Source of the DNA: Aquisalinus luteolus
Lineage (GTDB): Bacteria; Pseudomonadota; Alphaproteobacteria; Caulobacterales; Parvularculaceae
Length of the DNA stretch: 64,000 nt
NCBI RefSeq assembly: GCF_009712425.2
Contig: NZ_VCJR02000001.1
Coordinates: forward strand, 682,001-746,000
Direction: 5' to 3'
Part shown: one piece after another, positions 17,413 through 27,100 of the stretch
Numbering within the stretch: position 1 is the first letter of the stretch
Layout of the letters: every line of letters begins with the position of its first letter
Program-made: the position numbers and the translations under genes
Notes under the pieces: model-generated
Databases searched by the model: none
The model's input: the letters and a program-made list of their open reading frames with translations, nothing else
Told to the model about the DNA's origin: nothing

Positions 17413-19983
17413 GTGTCTTTTTCATTGAAAGAAATTCTGCTCGCCGGCACGGCGCTGACCATTGCCGCCTGCAGCCAGCCTGCCGATAGCAATGCTGGCA
17501 GCGAGCAACCCGAGCCAACTGATGTTGCCGAGGTCGAGAGCACCGATACCGACAGCATGGTCAATCCTGACATCTGGCCGGCACAAGAATCAGCCATCGG
17601 CCGCGACGAGGCTGTCGAACAACGGATCACGGAAATTCTTGGCCAGATGACGGTAGAGGAGAAGGTCGGCCAGGTCATTCAGGCCGATATCGCCTCCGTC
17701 ACGCCGGAAGATGTGCGTGAGTACAATCTAGGTTCCGTGCTGAACGGTGGCAGCTCCGCCCCGAACAATGATAATTACTCGCCGGCTGAAGATTGGCTGG
17801 CGCTGGCTGACGAGTTCTGGCTCGCCTCGACCGATACCTCCGATGGCGGTGTCGGCATCCCGGCAATCTGGGGCACGGACGCAGTCCACGGCCATTCCAA
17901 CATCGTCGGCGCAACACTCTTCCCGCACAATATCGGCCTCGGCGCCATGCGCGACCCGGCGATCATGGAAGAGATCGGCGAGATCACGGCCAAGGAAATG
18001 CTGGTCACGGGTCTCGACTGGACGTTTGCCCCGACTGTTGCCGTCGTGCGCAACGACCGCTGGGGCCGGACCTATGAGAGCTATTCCGAAGATCCCGCCA
18101 TCGTTGCAGAATATGCCCCCCGCATCGTCATAGGCATCCAGGGCGAGCCGGGTACGGATGATTTCCTGTCCGATGAGCACATGATCTCCACTACCAAGCA
18201 CTTCCTTGGCGATGGCGGCACCGAAGACGGTGTCGATCAGGGCTCCAACCTGTCCTCGGAGGAAGACCTGCGCGATATTCACGCTGCGGGTTATCCGGCG
18301 GCAATTGCCGAAGCAGGCATCCAGACTGTCATGCCATCATTCAATGACTGGCATGGCCGCAAGATGCACGGCTATGAAGAACTGCTGACCGACGTTCTCG
18401 TCGATCGCATGGGCTTTGACGGCTTTACTGTCGGTGACTGGAACGGTCACGGCCAGGTCGCCGGCTGTACCAACGTGTCCTGCGCACAGGCCTTCAATGC
18501 CGGCCTCGACATGTTCATGGCGCCGGACAGCTGGAAGGGGCTCTACGAAAACACGCTGGCCCAGGTTCAGGATGGCACCATCTCCATGGAGCGTCTCGAT
18601 CAGGCCGTGTCCCGCATCCTGCGCGTGAAGCTGCGCGCCGGTGTGTTCGAGGCGGGCCTGCCGTCCGAGCGGCCCTATGCCGGTGAGTGGGACCTGCTTG
18701 GCAGTGACGAGCACCGCGAGGTTGCCCGCCGCGCCGTGCGCCAGTCGCTCGTCCTTCTGAAGAACAATGACGGCACGCTGCCACTCGATCCTTCGCTCAA
18801 CATCCTGATGGCTGGTGACGGTGCCGACAATATCGGCAAGCAGTCCGGTGGCTGGACCATCAACTGGCAGGGTACGGACAATGAGAACAGCGACTTCCCC
18901 GGCGGCACCTCGATCTATGACGGTATCGCAGCGGCAGCCGAGGCAGCCGGTGGCTCTGTCACCCTGTCCGTAGACGGCAGCTATGACGAAGCACCGGATG
19001 TCGCCATCGTGGTGTTCGGTGAGGAGCCTTATGCCGAGTTCCAGGGCGACCGTGCCAATCTGGACTTTGCCGATGATGGTCCGCTCGCAACGATGCGCGC
19101 CCTGCAGGCAGAAGGTATCCCGGTCGTATCGGTCTTCCTGTCCGGCCGTCCGATGTTCACCTCGCCGGAAATGAATGCGTCCGATGCATTCGTCGCCGCC
19201 TGGCTGCCGGGTTCGGAAGGCATCGGTGTCGCCGATGTCCTGATGGCCAATGCCGATGGCAGCGTGAATAACGACTTCACCGGCACGCTCTCCTTCTCCT
19301 GGCCGAAAACGGCAATTGATGATGTGCTCAATGTCGGGGACGATGATTACGATCCGCTCTTTGCCTATGGCTATGGCCTGACCTATGGCGACGAGGAAGT
19401 GATCGGCGAACTGTCGGAAGATTCCGGTCTCGGCGAGGATGGCCTTGTCAGCCTCAACAGCCTGATCGTTGCCGGCAATGCCAGCTCGCCATGGCGCATG
19501 GTTATCACCGATGGCGAGGGCGAGAACCAGATCAGTGGCTCGACCGGCGAAACGCCGAGCGGCTCGCTGTCTGTCGTACCTGCCGATTATGAGGCGCAGG
19601 AAGATACCAGTATCGTCACATGGACGGCACCGGCGCGCTTCTACATTTCCGGCCAGCCGGTCGACCTGACACGCCAGACCAATGGCGACATGGTCGTCGA
19701 GTTTACCTATCAGGTAACCGGCGACACTGTCGGCGCAACGTCCCTGTTTGCCGAGTGCGGCACTGATTGCGGCGCGACGCTCGACCTGTCCGACCAGTTC
19801 GTCGGCCTCGCCGGGGCAGGCTGGCAGACATCCCAGGTCAAGCTCAGCTGCTTTGCCGAAGCAGGTCTCGATGTCAGCAACGTTACAGTACCGTTTGGTA
19901 TTTCGTCGGAGGGTCCGCTCACCGTGCAGATCCAGTCCGCGCAGATTGTCAGCAATGGAGGCGACGCAGATTGCAATTTGTAA
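17413..19983 (+). CDS. GH3 exo-beta-glucosidase lipoprotein with C-terminal beta-sandwich
   Basis: The 856-residue GH3 enzyme resembles exo-1,3/1,4-beta-glucan glucohydrolases such as ExoP. A GTG start at 17413 follows the site gggaaggaa and opens a lipoprotein signal ending IAAC (Cys20); an earlier TTG is unlikely. The likely nucleophile is D342 in FTVGDWNG. The N-terminal barrel has GIPAIWGTDAVHGHSN and KHFLGDGGT, and the second domain has VVFGEEPYAEFQGD. From about residue 690 an extra ligand-binding-like beta-sandwich ends with cysteines. It should remove glucose from beta-glucans or cellobiose at the periplasmic or outer surface. A LacI-type operator stands 82 bp upstream. Confidence 0.94.
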   Translation: MSFSLKEILLAGTALTIAACSQPADSNAGSEQPEPTDVAEVESTDTDSMVNPDIWPAQESAIGRDEAVEQRITEILGQMTVEEKVGQVIQADIASVTPEDVREYNLGSVLNGGSSAPNNDNYSPAEDWLALADEFWLASTDTSDGGVGIPAIWGTDAVHGHSNIVGATLFPHNIGLGAMRDPAIMEEIGEITAKEMLVTGLDWTFAPTVAVVRNDRWGRTYESYSEDPAIVAEYAPRIVIGIQGEPGTDDFLSDEHMISTTKHFLGDGGTEDGVDQGSNLSSEEDLRDIHAAGYPAAIAEAGIQTVMPSFNDWHGRKMHGYEELLTDVLVDRMGFDGFTVGDWNGHGQVAGCTNVSCAQAFNAGLDMFMAPDSWKGLYENTLAQVQDGTISMERLDQAVSRILRVKLRAGVFEAGLPSERPYAGEWDLLGSDEHREVARRAVRQSLVLLKNNDGTLPLDPSLNILMAGDGADNIGKQSGGWTINWQGTDNENSDFPGGTSIYDGIAAAAEAAGGSVTLSVDGSYDEAPDVAIVVFGEEPYAEFQGDRANLDFADDGPLATMRALQAEGIPVVSVFLSGRPMFTSPEMNASDAFVAAWLPGSEGIGVADVLMANADGSVNNDFTGTLSFSWPKTAIDDVLNVGDDDYDPLFAYGYGLTYGDEEVIGELSEDSGLGEDGLVSLNSLIVAGNASSPWRMVITDGEGENQISGSTGETPSGSLSVVPADYEAQEDTSIVTWTAPARFYISGQPVDLTRQTNGDMVVEFTYQVTGDTVGATSLFAECGTDCGATLDLSDQFVGLAGAGWQTSQVKLSCFAEAGLDVSNVTVPFGISSEGPLTVQIQSAQIVSNGGDADCNL

Positions 19984-20044
19984 GTCAGGCCTGTCTTTGC
20001 ACCGGGAAGCCGGCCTGACTGCCTTCTAGAAGCTGACTATTACT

Positions 20045-20092
20045 GCCGTGTTCCGTACTGGCCTTGCCTTACGCGGAACACGGCTTTTTTTT
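20045..20092 (+). terminator. Terminator after the GH3 gene
   Basis: An 11-bp perfect stem (gccgtgttccg / cggaacacggc) is followed by eight T. Another inverted repeat, agtcaggcc / ggcctgact, spans 19983-20020 just before it, so the GH3 transcript ends in two consecutive hairpins. Confidence 0.9.
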
Positions 20093-20168
20093 GCCTGAAA
20101 GCCCCGGCGAGCCGCCATTCCCGGCCTTTCGGAACAATCTGTTTAGGTTTCGGTGCTATCGCTTGACG

Positions 20169-21005
20169 ATGATGCTGGAACGTTTCGAATATCTCGCCGA
20201 TAGGCTGAGAGCGCTGAGTGACGGGCGGCGCCTCGTCTATATTCCCAATCCGGGCAATTATGGCGACGGCCTGATCCGCTATGCGACCAAGCAGTTCCTG
20301 GCCGATTTCGGCTTCGAACACCATGAGCTCAATATTGGCTACACCCGTGCGCGCTATCAGCTGGCGCCATGGCTGGTGAAGGGAAACGCCTGTTTTCTCT
20401 ATGGCGGTGGCGGGGCCTGGTCCGAGCATTACGGGTTTGCCCGTGACTATTGCCGTTTCATCGACCGGTTCACCGACAGGCTGATGGTGCTGCCGTCGAC
20501 CTATGCGCTCGATGGCCTGCCAAAACGTGCCGTCATGTTCCGGCGCGATGAAGCCCAGAGCGTGGACTTCGCCCCGAACTCAGAATTCTGTCACGACATG
20601 GCCCTCTATGCCGCCTGCCGAAAAAAGGGGGGCGGGCGCGTCTGGCCCGCGCCGACGCAAGGCACCGGCATGTTCCTGCGGACCGACCGCGAATCGCGCC
20701 TGTCGGCGGAGGCAGTCCCCGGTGGCAATGTCGATCTCAGCCTCGAGGGCGACCACATGTCCAATGGCGATGATTTCCTTTCCCGTATCGCCGCTTATGA
20801 GACCGTGGTCACCGACCGCCTGCATGTCGCCATCGGTGCCTGCATCGTCGGCCGTAAGGTTCGTCTGATCACCGGCAATTATTTCAAGATACGGGCGATC
20901 TACGATGCATCACTGGCGCCGCATTTCGGGGATCAGGTGTCGCTGGTCGAGGAGCCGATGTCTGTGAACGACCTCGCATCCCAGACGCTCAGCCGTGCGA
21001 GTTGA
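20169..21005 (+). CDS. Polysaccharide pyruvyl transferase family protein
   Basis: The protein (278 residues from the ATG at 20169) has the pyruvyltransferase-family pattern: YIPNPGNYGDGLIRYATKQF near the N-terminus, CFLYGGGGAW near residue 80, and ETVVTDRLHVAIGACIVGRK near residues 215-234. Members add pyruvate ketals to surface polysaccharides. The frame is open from 20064, but that start would sit in the GH3 terminator, so the ATG pair at 20169/20172 is chosen, although its ribosome site is weak. It is followed after three bases by a flippase and then a glycosyltransferase, clearly one operon for a surface glycan. Confidence 0.85.
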   Translation: MMLERFEYLADRLRALSDGRRLVYIPNPGNYGDGLIRYATKQFLADFGFEHHELNIGYTRARYQLAPWLVKGNACFLYGGGGAWSEHYGFARDYCRFIDRFTDRLMVLPSTYALDGLPKRAVMFRRDEAQSVDFAPNSEFCHDMALYAACRKKGGGRVWPAPTQGTGMFLRTDRESRLSAEAVPGGNVDLSLEGDHMSNGDDFLSRIAAYETVVTDRLHVAIGACIVGRKVRLITGNYFKIRAIYDASLAPHFGDQVSLVEEPMSVNDLASQTLSRAS

Positions 21006-21008
21006 CCC

Positions 21009-22601
21009 GTGAGCGAGCAACAGGACTATAGACAGGAAGCGGTCTTCAGGCCCCATAGCGTTGCGAAGGGGGCAGGGTGGCTTGCCGCCGCCCATGGCGC
21101 GTCGTTCCTGATCAAGCTCGCCTTGATCCCGGTACTGACCAGATTGCTGGCGCCTGAGGAGTTCGGCATCGTCGCGGCCTCCATGGCCCTGATCATGTTC
21201 ATCGCGATCCTTGGCGGGCGCGGCGGGCTGTCTGCCGCTGTCATCGTCTTTCACCGCGACAATCCTGCCGCATGGCGCACGGCCTATTCCATCACGCTGA
21301 TCATTGCCGGGCTTTGCGCCCTGATCGTCATTGCGCTTGCCCCTGCAATTGCTTCCCTTATCGGACTGCCGCAGGCCGTCCCGTACCTGCGCGCAGTCGC
21401 TCTCCTGACACCGATCATGCTGTCGGCGGAATTCATGTCGATCCTGCTGGTGGCAGACAACAAATACCGCACTGAATCCCAAGCGGGACTTGCCGCCGAG
21501 ACGACGGCTGCGGTTCTTGCCATCATCGCGGCTTTTCTCGGGGCAGGGGCATGGGCGCTGGTGCTCCAGCATTTCCTTGCACAGGGTATCCGTTTCATCG
21601 TCTTCACCCGCGCAACGAAGCTCTATCCGGCGATACGTCCCCAGCTCGCGCTCATCCGTCCGATGGTGCCTTACGCGGTCAAGTCGACCGGCGGTGAACT
21701 CGTCAATTTCTTTGCCGTCCAGGCGCCGGTCCTGCTGGTGTCCCGCGGTCTCGGGGCCGCAAGTGCAGGGCTTTACGGCGTCGCCAACCGGCTGTCCTCG
21801 TTACCGGGCGATATCATCCTGCATTCGCTCGCCCGTATGCTATTCCCGGCTTTCGCGGAATTGAAAAGCGAGGAGGAGCGCGCCCGCGCCGTCGTGTGGA
21901 GCGGTACAGCCAACACATTTCTCCTGCTGCCGATCCTTGTCGGCATTGCCGCGGTGGCTGGGCCGTTGACCAAGGTCATTCTCGGGTGGGAATTCGCCCC
22001 TGCCGCCGGCATCCTCGCCGGGCTTGCGATCTCAAAGGCGATCACCGCGCCCTGCGTCGGGCTCTATGCCTTCATGAGGGCCGTCAACAGGTCCGGCACG
22101 CTGTTCTGGCTGCTGGCGGCGCGGGCGGTTTTCATCATCGCCGGTGTCGTGATCGGCATGGCTTATGGCGGGCTTAATGGCGCTGCTGTCGGCATGGCCG
22201 CGTCCAGCCTGCCGGGCCTCCTGGCAACCTGGCTCACCGTCCGCTCGATCGTTGCCTTCAACTGGCGTGATGTGCTCGTACCGTTCACGAAGATCGCCGC
22301 CTGCGGGGCCGTCATGTTCGTGGCTGTCTCGCTGTACGTGCCTTGGGCGGAGGGGCAGGGAGCGGAAGGCCAGACCCTGCACGAAGTCTTCGTGCTCGCC
22401 TCTGCCATCGCGCTTGGCGGGGCGGTCTATGTCTCCCTTCTGGCGGGGATGTTCTTTCCAGCCGTCATGGCTTTCATCCGCAAGCCGGACACCGAGCATT
22501 CCATAAAGGGCATGATCATCCGCCTGCGCCGTCGCATCGATCGCGGCCGGGCCGCTGCGGGCAACGCACCAACAGCGAGCACTACGGGCGGGCAGGTGTG
22601 A
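21009..22601 (+). CDS. Oligosaccharide flippase family protein (Wzx-like)
   Basis: This 530-residue polytopic protein belongs to the MOP/polysaccharide-transporter group that flips lipid-linked sugar units across the inner membrane. It starts at a GTG with SEQQDYRQEAVF and VAKGAGWLAAAHGASFLIK, then runs through about 12-14 membrane segments, with the typical loop APEEFGIVAASMALIMFI. The C-terminus is a short basic tail. It starts three bases after the pyruvyltransferase stop, and its own stop overlaps the GT2 start by four bases. The lipid-linked substrate is unknown. Confidence 0.92.
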   Translation: MSEQQDYRQEAVFRPHSVAKGAGWLAAAHGASFLIKLALIPVLTRLLAPEEFGIVAASMALIMFIAILGGRGGLSAAVIVFHRDNPAAWRTAYSITLIIAGLCALIVIALAPAIASLIGLPQAVPYLRAVALLTPIMLSAEFMSILLVADNKYRTESQAGLAAETTAAVLAIIAAFLGAGAWALVLQHFLAQGIRFIVFTRATKLYPAIRPQLALIRPMVPYAVKSTGGELVNFFAVQAPVLLVSRGLGAASAGLYGVANRLSSLPGDIILHSLARMLFPAFAELKSEEERARAVVWSGTANTFLLLPILVGIAAVAGPLTKVILGWEFAPAAGILAGLAISKAITAPCVGLYAFMRAVNRSGTLFWLLAARAVFIIAGVVIGMAYGGLNGAAVGMAASSLPGLLATWLTVRSIVAFNWRDVLVPFTKIAACGAVMFVAVSLYVPWAEGQGAEGQTLHEVFVLASAIALGGAVYVSLLAGMFFPAVMAFIRKPDTEHSIKGMIIRLRRRIDRGRAAAGNAPTASTTGGQV

Positions 22602-23653
22602 CCATACTGTCTATCATCATCTCCAATTTCAATTACGCCCACTTCCTGCCGGTCGCCATCGACAGCGTGCTGTCCCAGGCGGACGATGAGGTCGAGCTTA
22701 TCGTCGTCGACGATGTCTCCTCCGATCATTCCAGAGAAATCATCGCCGGCTATGGCGAGCGCATCACGCCTGTACTGCACGAGGTCAACAAGGGCCATGG
22801 CGGCGCGTTCAATTCAGGTTTTGCGGCCTCGCGCGGCGACCTCGTCATGTTCCTTGATGCCGATGACTTCCTGTTGCCGGGGGCGATAGAGGCGATCCGC
22901 GCCAATGTCGAGCAGGGCGTCGCCATCTATCACTACCGTATGCTGATCGCTGACGAGACCGGCACCCTCGGCGACCTGTTCCCGCCGGAACAGCAGTCGC
23001 TCGCCAGTGGCGATATTGCGAGCAAACTCCTGAAACACGGCCGCTATGATGGCACGATCACCTCGGGCCTCGTCTTTTCCCGCGCTGCGCTGGCGCAGGT
23101 GATGCCGATGGATCAGGAAGCGTTCCGGCAAGGCGGGGATGGCTATCTGTCTGCCGTCGTGCCGCTCTATGGCGAGAGCCGCAGTATCGATAGGCCGCTC
23201 TCCGGCTATCGCCGCCATGGCGCGAACCATTCCAGTTTCCAGAGCAGCCTATTGAAGCGTACGCGCTGGTACCTGAACCATGACGCCGAGCGCCATCGCG
23301 AAATCATCCGCCACGCCCGCAGGCTCGGTCTTCCGGTCGAGGACACTATCTCCCGCCACGACAAGTCGCATCTGGAAAGCCGTCTCGTTTCGCTGCTGCT
23401 TGCCCCGGAAAGCCATCCATTCGCAGAGGACACGCGCGCGCGTGTTGCGGGTGATGCGCTGAAAGCCATCCCCGAGACCGCGCTGTTGCGCACGAAGATC
23501 GGCCAGCGCCTGTGGTTCGTTCTTCTCGGCTATGGCCCCAAGCCTATGGCTCGCAAGCTCATCATGTGGAAGCTGGAGCCGGACAGCCGTCCGACGGCTG
23601 TGGCAAAAACGGGCCGCTTCCTGCGCACCCGTCTCGGCTTGATGCTGCGCTAG
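22598..23653 (+). CDS. Glycosyltransferase family 2 protein
   Basis: A GTG start at 22598 overlaps the flippase stop by four bases. The 351-residue protein begins TILSIIISNFNYAHFLPVAIDS, has the GT-A nucleotide loop VVDDVSSDHS near residues 34-43 and the metal-binding DADD at D87. It is a cytoplasmic transferase adding a sugar to a lipid-linked or polysaccharide acceptor. The C-terminal 120 residues carry arginine-rich helices rather than a membrane anchor. A longer open frame upstream is only the overlap with the flippase gene in another frame. It ends the three-gene polysaccharide unit. Confidence 0.92.
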   Translation: MTILSIIISNFNYAHFLPVAIDSVLSQADDEVELIVVDDVSSDHSREIIAGYGERITPVLHEVNKGHGGAFNSGFAASRGDLVMFLDADDFLLPGAIEAIRANVEQGVAIYHYRMLIADETGTLGDLFPPEQQSLASGDIASKLLKHGRYDGTITSGLVFSRAALAQVMPMDQEAFRQGGDGYLSAVVPLYGESRSIDRPLSGYRRHGANHSSFQSSLLKRTRWYLNHDAERHREIIRHARRLGLPVEDTISRHDKSHLESRLVSLLLAPESHPFAEDTRARVAGDALKAIPETALLRTKIGQRLWFVLLGYGPKPMARKLIMWKLEPDSRPTAVAKTGRFLRTRLGLMLR

Positions 23654-23707
23654 AAATTCCCTGAATCTTCGGCAATCGATTGCACGGTTTGTCTTGGACA
23701 AGCCGCC

Positions 23708-23721
23708 TGTTACTGCTAACA
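23708..23721 (+). promoter_or_regulatory. LacI-type operator candidate upstream of GH67 gene
   Basis: TGTTACTGCTAACA has half-sites TGTTA and TAACA around four bases and lies 83 bp before the GH67 start. It matches the form of the sites at 29835 and 37775, which precede the sugar porter and the xylanase/xylosidase genes. Confidence 0.62.
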
Positions 23722-23803
23722 TTCTGGTCGTCAGCCATTAATCAGAACAATATCAGGCTGATCCGGGAAATCATGACAGGCCGGTCCGGCCGCGGAGGAA
23801 ACG

Positions 23804-25951
23804 ATGAACTACCCCATGGCGCTTCTGGCTGCCCTGATGCTGCTTACAGGTCTGACGGCAAAGGCCGAGGACGGTTACGATCTCTGGCTGCGCTATGAAC
23901 AGGCACCGGTCGAGCTGCGCGCTGACTACAACAGTCAGATTTCCTCCATCGCCGTGCTGGGGCAGGGTGCGACCATCGCAGCCGCCCGCCAGGAAATGGC
24001 AACGGGCCTTTCCGGCATTCTCGACAGGACGGTCACCGTCGGCACGGCAATGCCGCGCGGCAATGCGCTGGTTGCCGGCACCTATGATGAGCTCTCAGGT
24101 CTCGACCTAGAAAGCGCGGATGTCGGGCCGGAGGGTTATGCCATCACCCAGATGCGCCGCAACGGCCGCGTTCTGACGGTCATCGCGGCTGAGAGTGAGA
24201 TCGGCGTGCTATATGGTACATTCGCCTTCCTGCAGCACCTGCTTCAGGGTGAACCGATTGCAGGCATGGAGCTTGTCTCGCGCCCGGCGACCGAGCATCG
24301 CCTCCTCAATCACTGGGACAATCTCGACCGTTATGTCGAGCGTGGCTATGCCGGCCAGTCCCTGTGGGACTGGCACAAGCTGCCGGACTATCTCGATCCG
24401 CGTTATACGGACTATGCCCGCGCCAATGCCGCCATCGGCGTCAACGGCACGTCGCTGACCAACGTCAACGCCAATGCAGAGGTGCTGACGCCGCAATATC
24501 TCGAAAAAGCCGCCGCACTTGCCGATGTGTTCCGGCCATATGGCATCAAGGTCTACCTGACCGCGCGCTTCTCCGCCCCGATCGAGATCGGCGGGCTGGA
24601 GACGGCAGACCCGCTGGATGAAGAGGTGCAGGCCTGGTGGCAAACAAAGACTGACGAGATATACAACTACATCCCGGACTTCGGCGGCTTCCTCGTCAAG
24701 GCGAACTCCGAGGGCCAGCCGGGCCCGCAGGATTATGACCGCAACCACGCCGATGGCGCCAACATGCTGGCCGATGCTGTCGCGCCCCATGGCGGCATCG
24801 TCATGTGGCGGGCCTTTGTCTATGCCGCCGACGAGACGCAGGACCGGGCCAAACAGGCCTGGGAGGAATTCGTACCGCTCGATGGCGAGTTTCGCGACAA
24901 CGTCCTGATCCAGGTCAAGAACGGCCCCATCGACTTCCAGCCGCGCGAGCCGTTCAGCCCGCTCTTTGCCGGCGTGGAAGACACGACGCTGATGATGGAA
25001 TTCCAGATCACCAAGGAATATCTCGGCTTTGCCACCCATCTCGCCTATCTCGGCACGATGTGGGAGGAGACGCTGGACGCCCCCGCGGAGAGGACCGGAG
25101 AGGGCGAGACCCTGACCGTCACCGACATGATGGTCTCCGACAATGACGACTACACGGTCAGCGCCATGGCGGGCGTTGCCAATATCGGCACCGACCGCAA
25201 CTGGTCCGGGTCAATCTTCGATCAGGCCAACTGGTATGCCTTCGGGCGTCTCGCCTGGGACCCCGAGCAGGATGCCGAGACGGTCGCCCGCGAATGGGCT
25301 GCGATGACCTTCACACCTGAGGCAGAGTTCCTCGATCCTGTCGTCGAGATGATGATGGGATCGCGCGAGGCGGTGGTCGACTACATGACACCGCTCGGCC
25401 TCCATCACCTTATGGCGACCGGCCACCATTACGGGCCCGGCCCGTGGGTCGACGATCTCGGCCGGCCCGACTGGAACCCGGCCTATTATCACAAGGCTGA
25501 CGAGGAAGGGATCGGTTTCGATCGTTCTTCCACCGGCTCCGACGCCGTCTCCCAATATGCGCCATTCCTTCGGGAGCAGTGGGACGATCCCGCGACCACG
25601 CCGGATGAACTCCTGCTCTGGTTCCACCATCTCAGCTGGGATTACGAGATGGGTAGCGGGCGTACCCTGTGGGAAGAGATCGTTTTCTACTACGAGCGAG
25701 GCGTGCAAAAGGTCGAGGCCATGCGCACGACCTGGGACGAGATGGCGCCTTATGTGGATGCCGAACGCCATGCCCAGATTGCCGATTTCCTCGCCATACA
25801 GGAGAAGGAAGCCCGCTGGTGGCGCAATGCCTGCCTTGCCTATTTCATGGAAGTTTCAGGCCGCGACCTGCCTGACGGCTATGACGTGCCGCCCCATGAT
25901 GTAGACTATTACAAGTCACGGCATTTCCCCTCCGCTCCCGGAAATGGATAA
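23804..25951 (+). CDS. aguA: Alpha-glucuronidase, GH67
   Basis: This 715-residue enzyme removes (4-O-methyl)-glucuronic acid from the ends of glucuronoxylo-oligosaccharides. A Sec signal is cut after AKA (residue 21). The catalytic residues of the family can be placed by context: acid E303 in KANSEGQPGP, and D377 (GPIDFQPREP) and E399 (MMEFQITKEY) as the paired bases. The start follows a strong ggagg site. The operator-like site 83 bp upstream and the TRAP transporter 135 bp downstream suggest that released glucuronate is taken up by the TRAP system. Periplasmic location is inferred from the signal. Confidence 0.96.
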   Translation: MNYPMALLAALMLLTGLTAKAEDGYDLWLRYEQAPVELRADYNSQISSIAVLGQGATIAAARQEMATGLSGILDRTVTVGTAMPRGNALVAGTYDELSGLDLESADVGPEGYAITQMRRNGRVLTVIAAESEIGVLYGTFAFLQHLLQGEPIAGMELVSRPATEHRLLNHWDNLDRYVERGYAGQSLWDWHKLPDYLDPRYTDYARANAAIGVNGTSLTNVNANAEVLTPQYLEKAAALADVFRPYGIKVYLTARFSAPIEIGGLETADPLDEEVQAWWQTKTDEIYNYIPDFGGFLVKANSEGQPGPQDYDRNHADGANMLADAVAPHGGIVMWRAFVYAADETQDRAKQAWEEFVPLDGEFRDNVLIQVKNGPIDFQPREPFSPLFAGVEDTTLMMEFQITKEYLGFATHLAYLGTMWEETLDAPAERTGEGETLTVTDMMVSDNDDYTVSAMAGVANIGTDRNWSGSIFDQANWYAFGRLAWDPEQDAETVAREWAAMTFTPEAEFLDPVVEMMMGSREAVVDYMTPLGLHHLMATGHHYGPGPWVDDLGRPDWNPAYYHKADEEGIGFDRSSTGSDAVSQYAPFLREQWDDPATTPDELLLWFHHLSWDYEMGSGRTLWEEIVFYYERGVQKVEAMRTTWDEMAPYVDAERHAQIADFLAIQEKEARWWRNACLAYFMEVSGRDLPDGYDVPPHDVDYYKSRHFPSAPGNG

Positions 25952-26012
25952 GGGGCAGATAGGGCGAAGGGTGATCAGGCTAGATGTCGCTGTTGTCGGC
26001 AGCCGACAATAA

Positions 26013-26026
26013 TGTTACCGGTGGCA
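26013..26026 (+). promoter_or_regulatory. LacI-type operator candidate upstream of TRAP genes
   Basis: TGTTACCGGTGGCA is near-palindromic around ACCGGT and lies 60 bp before the TRAP binding-protein start. It shares the CCGG centre and TG...CA ends with the perfect site at 17318, so both may answer to the same regulator. Confidence 0.55.
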
Positions 26027-26086
26027 AAACTGGATAATCGGCGCTCATGAAGTGCCGGACAGGGAAGACAGGGAAGGAAGCAGCTC

Positions 26087-27100
26087 TTGCTGAACCAGAA
26101 ATCCAATCTGACCCGACGGGGGGCACTCGCCGCCTGTGCCGGGGTGGGCGCGCTCGGCCTGACCGGCTGCGGCAAGGGGCGGGAGATTCTCTACGCCGCC
26201 GACGCCCAGATCGATGGCTATCCGACAGTCGAGGCTGTTCGCTTCATGGCGCGGCGGCTGGAAGAGCTGACCGACGGCCGGATGAAGATGAATATCTATC
26301 CGGGTGCCCAGCTGGGCGCGGAGAAAGACACGCTGGAGATCACCATCTTCGGCGGGCTCGATCTAAACCGGGTCAACATCGCGCCGTTGAACTCCATAGC
26401 GCGCGAGACGTTCATCCCGGCTCTGCCCTTCCTGTACAATTCCATCGCCCATGCCCGCGCCGCGATGGACGGTGCGCCGGGGCAGGCGATCCTCGATGCG
26501 CTGGAGCCCCATGGCCTGATCGGCCTTTGCTATTACGACTCAGGGGCGCGCAGCTTCTATAATGGCCGGCGTCCGATCCACGAACCGGACGACATGAAGG
26601 GGATGAAGATCAGGGTGCAGAACTCCGATCTCTATGTCTCCCTGGTCGAGGCGCTGGGCGCCAACGCAACGCCCATGCCCTATGGCGAGATCTATACCGG
26701 CATCACGCAGGGCGTCATCGATGGGGCGGAGAACAACTGGCCGTCCTATTACACATCCCGCCATTTCGAGGTCGCTAAATACTACACGCTCGACCAGCAC
26801 GTGCTGGCACCGGAAGTGCTCGTCATGTCCGCCCATCGCTGGAACCGCCTGAGCGATGATGACAAGCAGGCAGTACTTCAGGCCGCCCGTGAATCCGTGC
26901 CCTATATGCGCCAGCTCTGGGATGCGCTGGTTGACGAGGCCCGCGAGACCGTCCTCGCCAGTGGTGTCGAGGTCGTAGAGGATGTCGACAAGTCGCTGTT
27001 TGCTGCACGGATGGAGCCGGTCTGGGACCGTTTCATCACCACACCTAAAATGCAGAATATCGTCGATGACATCCTGTCGATGGAGGAAGCCAGTGCCTGA
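26087..27100 (+). CDS. dctP: TRAP transporter substrate-binding protein, DctP family
   Basis: This 337-residue extracytoplasmic solute receptor captures a carboxylated substrate for the following permease. A TTG start at 26087 follows the site gaaggaag and gives a signal with TRRGALAAC and lipobox LTGC (Cys28), possibly Tat-exported. The family signature KGMKIRVQNSDLYVSLVEALG and the TP-MPYGEIYTGITQGVIDGAENN segment, with the substrate-carboxylate arginine in KIRVQN, are clear. The gene follows the GH67 gene, so glucuronate or aldouronate is the inferred ligand. It overlaps the small permease gene by eight bases. Confidence 0.93.
   Translation: MLNQKSNLTRRGALAACAGVGALGLTGCGKGREILYAADAQIDGYPTVEAVRFMARRLEELTDGRMKMNIYPGAQLGAEKDTLEITIFGGLDLNRVNIAPLNSIARETFIPALPFLYNSIAHARAAMDGAPGQAILDALEPHGLIGLCYYDSGARSFYNGRRPIHEPDDMKGMKIRVQNSDLYVSLVEALGANATPMPYGEIYTGITQGVIDGAENNWPSYYTSRHFEVAKYYTLDQHVLAPEVLVMSAHRWNRLSDDDKQAVLQAARESVPYMRQLWDALVDEARETVLASGVEVVEDVDKSLFAARMEPVWDRFITTPKMQNIVDDILSMEEASA

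Noticed and set aside
20064-20168. Longer start for the pyruvyltransferase
   Set aside because: It would begin inside the terminator hairpin of the GH3 gene.
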